The notes under the pieces were generated by a model. That model was not told where the DNA came from. It did not search any database and worked only from the letters and a program-made list of their open reading frames with translations. From Laguncularia racemosa (taxonomy: Eukaryota; Streptophyta; Magnoliopsida; Myrtales; Combretaceae): a stretch of DNA of 64,000 bases. Position 1 is the first letter of the stretch. Each line of letters opens with the position of its first letter. The position numbers and the translations under genes were made by a program. The stretch spans positions 6,882,001-6,946,000 of the forward strand of contig JBBMOL010000023.1 of NCBI GenBank assembly GCA_037954665.1, in the 5' to 3' direction. Of this stretch, positions 37,111-48,500 are shown piece by piece.

Positions 37111-38200
37111 TAGTTTAGGTTAGGTAGGTTCGAAAGTCATGTTAGGTGGTTTAGTTATTACCTCACCTCTTAATGAATAATTCTTTTTACGAGAAAGCAC
37201 CTTGCTACCAGTTTCCAAATCTGAACCAACAAAGGTTGACTTGAAAAACTATTAATAAAGTAATTAGTACAAGAGGCATTTTCCGTTTTTAAATCTATAC
37301 CATCTGTATCATTAAGTTAAACTCGACTATTCAACTATATATTTTACATTATGCAGTTTTTGAAGGAGAAAATATATAAAAAAAAAATTAAATTAAATGA
37401 ATTGACGAAGAGTAACGGTAATTTTTTTATAATTACAATTGCACATAAAACAATACATATAACACACCTCACAAATATCACTTATAGGTAAAGGAAGTAA
37501 AAAATAAGTCATGATTACATTTAAATATATAGATTTTCTTTATAAATGCATCAAGGTGTATCTTTTACTCCTTGGTTTTTAATCCTTAATAGTTAAATAT
37601 CAATCTGTAATATTAAAGTAAAATCGAACCTTTAGTATTTTCTTTTTACTTCTACAAATGCCTACATGTTTAACCAATTTTCATCCACGTAAATTACCGA
37701 TGGAAGTTACCAATATTCAGTGACTAGCGGACATGGAAGATAAACGTGTTGTGAATAAAGCTTGCATGAGATTATGTTAAAATTAGAAGTTGCTTGTAGT
37801 TTTTAGGATTTACGAATAAGAGTAATAGGTTCAATAATAATGTAAGTTTCTATGTGATTATTTTTTATCAAAAGTATAAAAAAGATGATACAAAATAAGT
37901 GTAAACTACTTTTACAAATAAAATAATTAATTTTAGACTTATAATGTAGGTAGCTTATACATTGATGCAAATAATATTTTATTAAATTTTAGGGAAAATT
38001 ACAAATAATCCATATATATATATATATTCTAAAATCTATAAAGTGTGCTTTAACATTAGGTAAATATTTAGAGAGTTAAAAGGCACGCTTTGACAAATTC
38101 GAAGGACAAAATTCAGAAATGATTTATAACCAGAGGTTTTTTGTTTGGCAATTTTATCGGAGTTTAGAGGGCGTTAAAAGGGTAATAACGACGCGAGGCT
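37111..38200. other. Anonymous AT-rich intergenic DNA
   Basis: I find no gene or element in this stretch. It separates the Gypsy remnant from the presumed promoter of the duplicated unit A. Confidence 0.45.
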
Positions 38201-38229
38201 TTTTAAAGTATTTGGCATTTTCACCTGAT

Positions 38230-38487
38230 TCCGGTTCAACCGCCTGAAGCTACGTCGAGATCCGATCTGCTCCGGGGCAACATTCTCCGGACACTGCTGA
38301 AAAACAGGCCAGATCCAAATCACGCTTTAGGGCCCTAGTTGCAAATTTCAATTTTATGTTGTTTTTTAACTGCTGCTGCTGCTTCTCTGAAATCTGCATC
38401 TCTGTCCAAAACACAGCAGCTCTCTCTCTCTCTCTCTCTCTCTCTATACGCCTCCCCTACACATACAAGGACAAATTATAGTTATCC
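38230..38487 (+). promoter_or_regulatory. Presumed promoter/5' leader of unit A with (CT)n run
   Basis: GC content rises sharply here compared with the flanks. An uninterrupted (TC)n tract lies at 38419-38445 and a possible donor site (GAAT then GTAAGC) at about 38508. CT-rich leaders just after the start site are common in plant genes. A leader here would need a ~5.8-kb intron to reach the RPB7-like start at 44471 (acceptor TTTTCCAG ending at 44344). This is inference only. Confidence 0.4.
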
Positions 38488-39629
38488 TCTGGGTCTCGCT
38501 TCGAATGTAAGCTTCCGACCTATTTCTTGTACCTAGTAATTTTTTACTTAATTTTATCCTATTTTCGTTTTCGTTTGGAATTCCTTGTTTACTTATAGTT
38601 CCTGATCATTTCCAGTTCTCCAAATGTTAAATTACTCTTCGTTCCGTTCCTGATTCATTTGCCTTTAATTTCCTCTGTCTAACTTGAGTATCCTTTTTTT
38701 TTTCCTTTCAATCCTGTTGCGTTCATTATTTTACACTTTGATCCCTTTATATCAGATTTGAAATAATGTTAGTGTGCATTTTCTTTTACTAACTGTAAAT
38801 TGTTTTCACTTTCTTCGTTGAGATGATTTTCTTTGTGCTAACGATGAGCTTCTGGATTTTTTTATTTATTTCAATATTATTGAAATTGATAAAATATCCA
38901 TATGCGGAGTAGTTAGTTTTCGCCTTTCAATTTACAATTTCTGGCTGAATCGTATGCGAGTTAGCACCTCAAGTTCAATGAATTTAATCTTCTATTTATT
39001 GGTTGGACTTGGTGAATTTTCTTTCTTTCTTTTTTTTTTTTCCTTGTGAAAGCATTGTGCTTGTTGTGTGGCGTAAAGTGCCTTAGGTATTATGGAATGT
39101 CGTGAGGATCAGGGCAGAAATCAGGAATGTACCTGAGATGCAACCTCCAACATTTAAGTCATTTATAGTGTGACAATGGGAAAATCTTGGAGTTTTAGGA
39201 ACTCATGTATGAAAGTTGCTACAAAGTTGAAAGTTTAATAGATGCATGGACGCTTTTCTTTCTAGCTTTTGGGCTTGGATTTAACTTCAACCACTTGCTT
39301 CTTGAATGAGTTTATCTTGAATAACTTGACTTCAGCTTGATTCCAACAGTCATAGTCTCCTAATGTTGACCTTGAAGAAGGGGAATTTGGTTGTTCAACC
39401 GCTATTTGGCTTTGGCTGATCAAGAAGTGTGCTTTTTGTAGATTCTATGCATCTGTAAAGTTGACAGTGGGTGTTTATGGATCAATTGTTGACACTCCTT
39501 TGTTATTGGATGCTTTTTGTAGCAGGAATCTTTTTTTTCATGGGCCAAATTGTAGCTAGGCATCACTAGTATAGCTTTTAAGCTTTAACTGTCTTGCACA
39601 TGACATGAGTTTTTATAGAATCAGTTGTT

Positions 39630-40160
39630 GGCATTTCCTTTTGGCTTTGGCTTGTAGAGTTAATGGTAAATGGAGTAGGGGCAAGGGCTGCCAAAGATCT
39701 CTTTCTGATTGAACCATGCATACTGGATATTTTGCATTGGTGTCAAATAATGTACTGAATTGTAAGGGGCATAAATTTGCGAAGCTTGAACATCATATGA
39801 AGAGGAAAGGCTCATGAAACCTCTTATAAGAGGGTTGAATTTGAAATGAGGTTATTAGATTTCAGACAGCTGGCTGATCAAATCCCCTTATGGATTCTAT
39901 ACAAAGTCGAAAATTTAGCTTTTGAGATGAAGATGCAAGGCCAGCTAAGTTACTTGACTTTTTTTTGGTACGATGTTGAAGGTGCAGACAAGGAGCATAT
40001 TTCAAAGTATCATGGCAAGAAGCTTGCTATTGCTTTTGACTTGATGAAAATAAGCAAATATTGGCAATTATAGAGACAATGTATTTGCAATTATTGTCAC
40101 TTAGCCTTCAAATTTCTGTGGAAATTTATGAGGGGAAAAATATTTTGGAGATGTCATCCA
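39630..40160 (+). pseudogene. Dead copy of the PPR gene's E/DYW region
   Basis: The nucleotide sequence can be followed along the intact PPR gene at 52658-54799, corresponding to about 54195-54755 there. Landmarks are CTTTTGGCTTGC-like, GATATTTTG...TGTCAAAT, GAGATGAAGATGCAAGG, AAGCTTGCTATTGCTTTTGA and the TGCAATTATTGTCAC block encoding Cys-Asn-Tyr-Cys-His. The open part 39846-40073 contains the decayed HGKKLAIAFDLMKI (the zinc-binding His-Ser-Glu is now His-Gly-Lys). Stops and frameshifts occur before and after. The upstream PPR repeats are not clearly recognisable. Confidence 0.88.
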
Positions 40161-41204
40161 TCATGTCAATGCAGTTACCTGTCTTTGACCTTTCTGTTCT
40201 GTTCTGCCCTCAGCCATCCTTATCTCATCAATATCCATTTCAGCTATCATAGGTACATGTGGCATTTAGGTTTCACAATCTTTGTGAAAGAATCAGTTTA
40301 AAAGTATTTATTTGTGTACTATTTGCTGGTGTGGTCATTGTTAAACTGGCCATCTTGGTAGAGGTGTTCTGTATGATTGCAGATTAGTGGGATCATGGGT
40401 ATATCGCATTTTTCTGTGTGTTAGATAAGGGCCATTCGACCAACTCTTTATAGTTTTGACCTTGAGATGTAAAGACTGCTTTGAAGTAGAAATGAGGGTG
40501 CAGTCATTCATATGGGATAAATTTATTTGCAGTATGACAGGGATGGATCTAGTTAGAACTTTAACTGGGTATACAACAAATCTCAAGCAAAGATCAGGTA
40601 TTGCTTTGGCTAAAAATCTGTTCATCTAGAGTCTGCTTTAGCCATCTAATTAAGTGTATGATGGATCTTTTTTCTCCCTCGTTTAAGATGATACTGTGAA
40701 AAGTAGAGGGAGATGGAAGGGGAATGAGGGTGTTGGATGCTATGCATTTACAAGCAGTGGAAATAGCTTGGAGATTTGAAACTGGTGTTTATTACTTTTT
40801 GTTTTTGGGTAGCAGAGGGGCATGGCCGTAATATGACCAGCTATCTTGGACCACATGAACCATCCTATAGTACGTATGCGCAGCAATTCAGTATAGCTTG
40901 TGCTATATAGATAGCCCAAAGAAATGTCCTTGGTGGGATTTAAAGAGATAGGTTTTAGAGTCCCTGTCTTTACTAAGCTAAAAGATTAAATAATGGTCAA
41001 ACACTTGAGCCTTTTCTCCACTTGATGAGGTTGGCTATCTAGATTGTATTTTTGCCATTGCACTTTGTCGCTAATTGTCTTTGAAAAAATAGGTTACCAA
41101 AGTCTTATTAAGCCATTTGGAGAAATGCAATTCAAACTCATTTGGTGCCATTGTAGGGGCAAGTTTGGCTTATGAGCTTGAACTTGACCAAACTGTGAAT
41201 TACA
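40161..41204. other. Non-coding stretch within unit A
   Basis: No coding frame is recognisable. It lies between the dead PPR copy and the truncated LINE, and is probably intron or decayed duplicate sequence. Confidence 0.4.
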
Positions 41205-42264
41205 TGGTTGGAGGATTCCCCTATCAAATCAAAATTAGCATGGCTGAAAGGCTTAGGGATTCCAAATTTACACCAATGGAACAAGGCCATACAAATCAAG
41301 TAAGAGTTTATGGTCGAAATGGGTGTACTCTACTTTACTAAAAGGGAAAAACTTCTGGTCAACAAAAGCATCAACCACTTGTTCTTGGTCCTGGAAGAAG
41401 TTATTAAAGCTAAGGAATACAATCCGCACCAGCTTCCAATGGGAACCCAACAATGTTCTAACCATATCCATTTGGGCAGATTATTGGCTCCCGATAAGCC
41501 CCTTGGACACCAAATTTAGTGCTTGAGAGATGGGAAGCTTGGGTTTTCCCTCTACAACTAAGTTATGATCTATGATGGAAAACAATGAGTGGAGTTTCTC
41601 GATTAGCCCATAGTGGACAAACCTCCATATCCCACCTTCCATTCGACCGAATGCCTCAATCCCATATCGACTCTGTTGGTCCACTCTAGCTCTGGAGAAT
41701 ACACTATTAAAAATGGTTATTATACCTTTCTAAACCCTTCGGGCACTGTTATGCCTTGGTACAAAGTCATCTAGAATAAATCCTTCTTACCAAGGCACTC
41801 ATTCATATTATGGTTAACTTGGCTAAACAAACTATCCACTTTTGACAAACTGACAGCTTGGGGAATTCCAACTTCTACAACCTATTTCCTCTATCAACAA
41901 AGCTTGGAAGACCACAACCACCTATTCTTCAGCTGTAGCTACACTTCCCAAGTTTGGGGTTTGGTTTGTGACCAACTTCAATGTTTGACTTTGTTTAGAG
42001 ACTGAATGGGTGCTACAAACTTATTAATGGCAACAGCAGACTCATCCTCCATTACCTTCCAATCGTAGAGGGTGGGGCTAGCTGCTGCAGTTTACTATAT
42101 CTAGAGAGTTCGCAACAAAATGTGCCTTGGGAATAGTCTCCCCAACTTGAGTTTTATAGCAACTACTTTGTATTTCATCCATTGTACTAGTGATGTAACT
42201 CTCATCTAATCGACAGTTGTCAACCATTTTGGAGCAATAAAATTTTATTTATCCAAAAAAAAAA
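41205..42264 (+). mobile_element. 5'-truncated LINE, plus strand
   Basis: Only the end of ORF2 is present: LAWLKGLGIPNLHQWNKAI, then STLLKGKNFWSTKA...SWKKLLKL with FQWEPNNVL, then the zf-RVT domain (DHNHLFFSCSYTSQVWGL, about 41.92 kb). It closely resembles the same part of the larger LINE at 12.4-13.4 kb on the minus strand. The 3' end ATTTATCC plus a 10-A tail at 42255-42264 marks the poly(A) end. The 5' limit is uncertain by up to ~100 bases and I found no target duplication. Stops are frequent. Confidence 0.85.
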
Positions 42265-42535
42265 CCCAAATGGAAGAAGATGTTAGGGGTTCTTTTCTTA
42301 ACTAATTTAAAATAAAGCTTGCACTGGAAGCAAATCTCTTGCAGGTATTTTGCCTGAGTACTAAGGTTTTATTTGGAGGACTGACTCAATGATCTTATTC
42401 CAAACTCGCAAATTCAGAACTTTTAAAATCATTTCAAGATGGCCTTGATCTTTATATTCTAGGACTGCTCCAAACAAGCTATATTTGATATTGGGCTTGC
42501 TCCATTTTTGTATTGTGAATTCACCCAAAAGGTAA
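42265..42535. other. Short non-coding spacer
   Basis: No gene or repeat is seen between the LINE tail and the tandem duplication. Confidence 0.4.
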
Positions 42536-42713
42536 AGGATAATGAATATTACAGAAAAGGATGCTGACTTCTGGATGACAATAATTAGAAGGAAAAATAT
42601 CCTTTGGATTGAAAGATCATCTTGAGGATAATGAATATTACAGAAAAGGATGCTGACTTCTGGATGACAATAATTAGAAGGAAAAATATCCTTTGGATTG
42701 AAAGATCATCTTG
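42536..42713. repeat. Perfect 89-bp tandem duplication
   Basis: Bases 42536-42624 (from AGGATAATGAATATTACAG to AAAGATCATCTTG) are repeated without any difference I can see at 42625-42713. A further partial ATCATCTTG follows. The copies are non-coding. Perfect identity in an otherwise old, diverged neighbourhood points to a recent duplication or an assembly artefact. Confidence 0.93.
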
Positions 42714-44403
42714 ATCATCTTGTTTTCAAGTGTGCTCTTCTTTTGTTCATGACCTTTGAAGCTTATTCGCTGAGAACAAAACAGAAACTCTCAAACTAGT
42801 TGTAGAACTTTTCTTGTTGATGCTTTAGTTTTCTTTTAATTAACTGGCTGGCAGACAATTAGACAAGAAAAGCTTTTATGTGAAAAAAATGCCATATCTG
42901 TTTTGAGTAGAGAATATTCTAAATATGTTTAAGTGTTGATTTGACCAAATATTGTAGCAGTACATGAGCTGGTTATATTACATGGATGAGCTTTGCCTTT
43001 GTTATGGACGGGAAATAAAAAGCTATTGGATTGGATGTGATTAGATATTTTAAAAGTCGCATGTGCCTTATTCCTAATTCACTAATGAGCCTCCTACACA
43101 TCTTATTGCACCATTTGCCCTTTTCACCTATACCTCATGCATTAGTGAAGTGACATCTCATGGATCAAGCTTGTGTTGATCTAGGTCTCTTTTTTTTCTG
43201 GTGGTTAACCATCTAATCTTGCTCACCATCCTAAAAATGACACTGTTATATTTATTCTTATTCTGATGCATGGCAGATTTTTTAGTTCTTTATGCTGCTT
43301 ATGTGTACAAACTACAGGCATTTGCAGTATAAACTGGTTTGACCTTATGAAAACATTCTCTCATACTCGATTTTGATTTCTTCTGGCTTCTCTTCATGCA
43401 TATAGACATGCCTATGGTGATGGTGGCCCATATTTGGGTGTCAATATAGATTGGATAATTTTTGCCCTGTCCTCCTTTTGGTAGGAAATATCCGTGTATA
43501 TAGGATGGTTATTGTGTAGTTTAATACTCAGTTTGGGGTGAGATAAAACTTGATATTTTGAAGTCCTGTCTTGAGAATACAATATATGAAGTGTATATAT
43601 ATTTATTTTGGCATATTTTGTATATAAGATGTCATATCCTTTTTTCTTTTCTATGGTATTCTATATCTTACTTATAAGTAGTTTTTTCTTAGTGGACTTC
43701 TATACAACGTTTAGATAAGTCATAATGAGCAATGAGAGGACACTTCTTGTTATCCTTGAAGTTGGAGCAGCTAAAATTGCTTTAGGTTCTCTTATTTTAT
43801 TCTCTAGCAGCTCATCACAAATGCTTGTACTAAATGCAGCCTGATATCTCAAACAAGAAAGAATAAGTTGCAGCATGGTCCTGTTAGCAGTTTGGTGCAT
43901 GTGGATTTGAGAGCTGTCATATTTTCATGATTAATGGTGAAGGCATGCTATCTTTTTTTTTTTTAAAAAAAAATGTCCTTTTCCTGCAGATCCATGGTTT
44001 GAAGTTGGATTTAGTTCTTAAGAAAATTATGTCTAGATCTTTGACAAGGCCTTGCCTTGGTCCTTGCGCAACTGCAATACTGCTCTTCTATCCTTTTCCT
44101 TCTCATTTTCAATTTATTGACCACATTTGGGGAAACTGAAGAAAAGCATAGTTTGAATCTCACCAATATTATTAGGTGGAGGGCATTCACATGTTACGTT
44201 TTTCCACCTAAATTTTAATTTCTTGTTCATTTCAGTTTATCTTGTTTAATTTGTTCTTTGCTTGTTTTTTTAAGCTTTCTACTTGCAACATTTCTGGGTC
44301 ATTTTTTTTGCTGTTTCTTACATGCTAAATTTGTTGTTTTCCAGCTTATCCTTGACAAATATTTGGATCATGTGAGGGAATGTGCACTGAGGTGGCCAGT
44401 TAA
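42714..44403. other. Non-coding stretch before the RPB7-like gene
   Basis: I find no coding frame. Possible acceptor sites, including CTGCAG at about 43985-43990 and TTTTCCAG ending at 44344, would fit a spliced 5' leader of the following gene. Confidence 0.4.
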
Positions 44404-44466
44404 ATGACAATGCTCAAGGTTTTCATCCGTTCAGTTGATTGCAATATCAAAGAGAGTAGACAATAG
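44404..44466 (+). CDS. Possible upstream ORF before the RPB7-like start
   Basis: An ATG at 44404 (and a second, in frame, at 44410) opens a 20-codon frame ending at TAG 44464-44466, four bases before the main ATG at 44471 and in another frame. If the transcript includes this part, the small frame could reduce translation of the main one. The peptide has no recognisable feature, so it may have no role beyond that. Confidence 0.3.
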   Translation: MTMLKVFIRSVDCNIKESRQ

Positions 44467-44470
44467 ATTC

Positions 44471-45031
44471 ATGTTTCAGGAAGTTGAATTAGTCAGGCAT
44501 GTTCTCTTTTCCCCAAGTAAGAAGGGGAAGGGCATAGGCAATCAACTTCGTCGAAGACTTCTAATTACATGTCTGTTGCATAATCTGTTGACTGAAAAAG
44601 CAAGCAAGGATCATGGCTACTTTCTCACTGTAACGAGATTGAAATACGTAAGGAATGGTGGGGTTGAACATCCTGGATTCTTTACCATATATGTAACCTT
44701 CAACTGCCGTACCTTCATGCCCGTAGTTGGAGAAATCTTGCATGGAGTTGTTTGGCGTGTATGCACCAGAGGAGTATTCCTGAGATGTGGACCTGCTAAG
44801 GTTGTTTTCCTTTCTACTTGGAAAATGCCAAATTACCGCTACGTTTCCGGAGAAAAACCCTATTACTTAAATGATGATGTAGGGAAGTTGGAAGTTGGCG
44901 CGGTGGTTCGGTTTCTTGTGCTTGCAGTAAGATGGACAGAAACTCGACATGAATTTGAAATGCTTGCTAGTATAGAGGGTGATTCTCTAGGTCTTATTTC
45001 ATTGCCTGAATCTGATGAACTAGACCTGTAA
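44471..45031 (+). CDS. RPB7-like subunit of RNA polymerase (NRPD7/NRPE7-type), 186 aa
   Basis: RPB7-family proteins form the stalk of eukaryotic RNA polymerases with RPB4-type partners. Plants have extra paralogs for polymerases IV and V, which act in RNA-directed DNA methylation. The frame is one exon. Residues 1-80 form the N-terminal tip domain (MFQEVELVRHVLF, KDHGYFLTVTRL), and residues 83-175 the S1/OB domain, with GEILHGVVWRVCTRGVFLRC, GEKPYYLND and LASIEGDSLG. The length is close to the ~175 usual for the family, plus an acidic tail (ESDELDL). The ATG at 44471 is chosen because MFxxVEL is the family's usual start. Compared with the dead copy at 55488-55971, this protein departs more from what I recall as canonical NRPE7. 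It could be a diverged polymerase IV/V paralog. Confidence 0.92.
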   Translation: MFQEVELVRHVLFSPSKKGKGIGNQLRRRLLITCLLHNLLTEKASKDHGYFLTVTRLKYVRNGGVEHPGFFTIYVTFNCRTFMPVVGEILHGVVWRVCTRGVFLRCGPAKVVFLSTWKMPNYRYVSGEKPYYLNDDVGKLEVGAVVRFLVLAVRWTETRHEFEMLASIEGDSLGLISLPESDELDL

Positions 45032-46560
45032 ATAGATAGTCACGTTACGTAGCTTTACTTGCATCAATCTCATTTGTCTATCGAAGTTAGAGGTAGGTTA
45101 GATGTAATATATCATTATCTTCATTTACCAGCTGACATTGGATGTTTAAGTACTGAGGCTTTAATATAATCAGTTACTTATCTATCTTCATTTGTCTGCC
45201 CACATTTTGAATTTTGTCTTCATTTTCCCCGGTTCCAAGTACGTTGAGAAGTCAGTACAAGCGACAAATGTACTAGGTGGCGTTTGATTATGACAATAGT
45301 CAGTACTTAGTATACAGTAAAGTACAAGAATCATATAGGACAAGACTGTACAAAAAGTACAGCATAATCAGTAATATTATATTTAGTATATGTATTTTTA
45401 GAAAATAAGATAATTATTTTGGAGAAATTTTAAGTTTTATCATTTTATTCAGTGATAAAATTCTTATACTACCTGTAAGATGATATAGATTTTTTTTTAA
45501 TTTTATTCGATCCTTTAATAGATTTTTTTTATCTAATACTATATTTAAATTATGCAAACTAAGCAATGCATAAGTTAATAAAAGGATTTTCGTTGGAATT
45601 CCTGGGTTTGGATGCTGGGAAGAGGTTAAGCTTTGAAGACTTCTCATGGTCAAGGCGATGTACATTTTTATAATAGATAAATGGAACGTCTATTGCCTCT
45701 TATAAATGTGGGTATGATACCCCTTTTATTTATTAACTGAAGAGAGGAACTATATTACTACATAATTTTTTCGTTCATAATCCATCTATGGTTTTTCTTA
45801 TTTTACTAAATTAGCTGGTGCAATAAATTATCGTATTAAAATACTTCAAATTTTATTTTTTTTTACTTGCGCGTGACTTTTATATATTATCTTTCATTTA
45901 CGTCACCGAATAATTTATCAGCGATAGAGCAAGTTAAATTACTTAATCATGTAATATGATGTAGAATATCAAATGTGACAGCAATATATAAAAGTAAATG
46001 CCATATTACTATTATAAGTCATTTTTAGAGTTAATTTAATGTAGGCTACAAAGTGAGATTCGTTAGGAAATACGACATTTTTTTTCCATTAAATGGACTA
46101 GATTGAGTGTGTAAATATATATATGTGGTATATATATGAAAAGAAAATCCTTTATTTACGAGAGGATGTAATTGCATTTTAAAAATTGGGATTGGGTTAT
46201 AGTTTCCGGTATTATTTGTTAAATTAAAAAAAAAAAAGATAATTATAATGTTTATATTTAAATTATTGGTTAGATGCACTTAAAATGCCACTTCCTGTAG
46301 TTACATTGCTTTTCTAAAAAAAAAAAAAAAAGATGTATTTACCATGTAAGTTGAAAATGGAATTTCCTAATAAAGTTTTAGCAACGGAATATATTTAATT
46401 TGAGTGAAAAAATATATATTTTTAGTTTTATATTTTAAAAAACTTGATCGAACATGACACTTTTGCTAAACCTTGATACCCTTAGGGTTGGCTTATTGCA
46501 TAATATTGAATAGATATGGTAGCATAGCATATGGATTTAGCCCAATTGATGTATATTTGT
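45032..46560. other. 3' flank of the RPB7-like gene and AT-rich intergenic DNA
   Basis: No gene is seen. A GGCGTTTGATTATG motif near 45281 resembles a MITE end, but I found no matching partner. Confidence 0.45.
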
Positions 46561-47300
46561 TCAATAGCTTTTCTCTTCACCTTCTAAACTCTTTTCATTG
46601 CTAAAGCTCTAGTTACCATCACAAAAGAGTCAATTCTTTTTAAACAATACATATCCACTACTAACACTTGCCATGAAGAAGCACACAAGTTTTGAATTCT
46701 CAATGGCATGCAAACCAACCAAAAACTAGTTATTCTTTCTTTGCAAATCATATGGCTCTTTATCTGTTTGAAACCAATCTTGATTATCATCATTATCATT
46801 TTCAATAATCTCCTCATGAAAATATTTAGGAGGCTCTTGAAGGGCTAATTTAACCTTATGCTCTATCTCCATATCGATTTGAAGCTATTCATTTACATTG
46901 GTTTCATGCAACCTACAAATGTTGCTTGCTTCTTAAGCTATAGCCATAACTCACATCACATCTTGGTCACCACAATCTAGTTCAAGACCAAAGTCATGGT
47001 CAACTGGAGGCAAGCTATTTTTATGAATTAGAATAAGGTTTTATACTACAACAACTACAATGAGATGATAAAATTGACCAACTTCTTCAACAGGGTAGCC
47101 AAAAACCAACTTAACTTAGTAAGTTTGGTTGTTAATCCAAAAACCCCTATAAATCCAACATAATAACTACCCATAGTTTGCATCAGTCATAACCATAACT
47201 ATCTTAGCTAAATCCTTGTCATATCATTTTCCATTATCTCCATCCTTTAAATTTCCATACACAAAGCAAACTTTTATGACTTTTTCAAGCATTTCCAATT
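46561..47300 (-). pseudogene. Transposon-like coding remnant, possibly MULE N-terminus
   Basis: The minus strand can be read, with stops, as KVCFVYGNLKDGDNGK, then VDHDFGLELDCGDQDV, then KLALQEPPKYFHEEI and a run of Asp/Asn (ENDNDDNQDWF). An acidic region after a short N-terminal domain is common in Mutator-like transposases, but I see no transposase core. The open piece 46817-46584 has no diagnostic motif. It could equally belong to another element or an old gene. Confidence 0.3.
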
Positions 47301-48200
47301 TTCTGCCTAACAAAACAATAATACATCATGCTTAACCAATTAGTTTTATATAAGAATGTTATTGCATACACAAGTTCAATTAAACTAAAAAACATAGCTC
47401 ATATGCACCCACACAACAACACTCTAGTACTCATCCCAATACACAATTCAAATGCATAAAGAACTTACATGCAAGTATATATATATATATATATACACCA
47501 TAAAAACCACATAAGGTCGTGATAGAATAACAATGCAACTTCATGAACTTGCACACATATTGTCAAACAACACCAAAGTGCTAAAAAAATATAGAAAGGA
47601 AAAAACTTGTTGCATGGATTTACAAGAGATAGAGAGAGAAAATATGTGTTAAGCCAGGTTTGTATAAGCAAAATGAAAACAAAGTTAAGGGTCCTCAAAT
47701 GAGCATAAGTGCTTTCAAAGTGGGACTATGATTTTGAGGGCAATTTTTCAAATGTAGATGTAGATCGAAGAGAAAGGATGTCCCAATTTTGGGTTTTCAT
47801 AATGAGAAAGTAAGGAAGAAAATGGAGAAGAAAGAGGCTACCTATTATATAGGAAAAAAAAAGCAATTTAGTGATAATAATATTGTAATGATAGATTAAT
47901 AGTATGCAAGTATAATAATATTTAGTAGCATATAAGTATTATTAAAGTTTTTTCTTTAATATAGCATTTGGGAGAATATGACTTGAAATTATGATTTCTT
48001 TATAATTTAAAATCATGATTTATATCTCAATTCTATACGAGATACTCGAAATATATCATATTTTAAGATTTTTTTTTAAATCCTTTTTATACTTAACTAA
48101 TAATTGCAATTTAACCTAAAATTATACCATTTAAAAATATAAAATAATTACATAATTGAAGATTTAATCCTTTTTTTTAATTTAATTTACAAATTACACA
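47301..48200. other. AT-rich intergenic DNA with a (TA)n run
   Basis: A pure TA run lies at 47476-47495. Nothing else is recognised. Confidence 0.5.
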
Positions 48201-48209
48201 AAACATCCT

Positions 48210-48500
48210 CTCTCTCTCTCTTCTTTTTTCTTTTTTCTTTTTTTTCCCCGAAAACACTGGGTAGAGAGACGGAGGAAGAGGAAGGAAAAAAAGGAAAACA
48301 CATCAGTCAGGGATCCGGCCATTACTACAATCTCCACTGCAATAGTCCCTAGGCTCTTACGGTGCGCTCTTTCTCTCTCTCTCTCACTCGATAGGGGTTC
48401 ACTTTGCTTTCCGGTTTCTTAACACCTCCAACAAGAGAGGTTGTCTTTGCCAGTCGCCACTCTTCTTCCTGTATGGAAGCTCACCCAAGCGCTGGTATCC
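48210..48500 (+). promoter_or_regulatory. Presumed promoter/5' leader of unit B with CT tracts
   Basis: Two CT-rich tracts (about 48208-48222 and 48368-48388) flank a purine-rich block in a locally GC-richer segment. A possible donor (GCGCTG then GTATCC) lies at about 48493, and a possible acceptor (TTTTGCAG) at 49080-49087. Another acceptor (GTTCCAG) lies directly before the PPR gene's first ATG. This suggests that the PPR transcript starts here with a spliced leader. It is not proven by sequence alone. Confidence 0.4.

Noticed and set aside
39846..40073. A real small gene encoding a DYW-like protein
   Set aside because: It is a fragment of the dead PPR copy: key zinc residues are changed, and the aligned sequence continues on both sides with stops and frameshifts.
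45279..45420. MITE starting GGCGTTTGATTATG
   Set aside because: I could not find a matching inverted end within about 1 kb, so there is no support beyond one motif.
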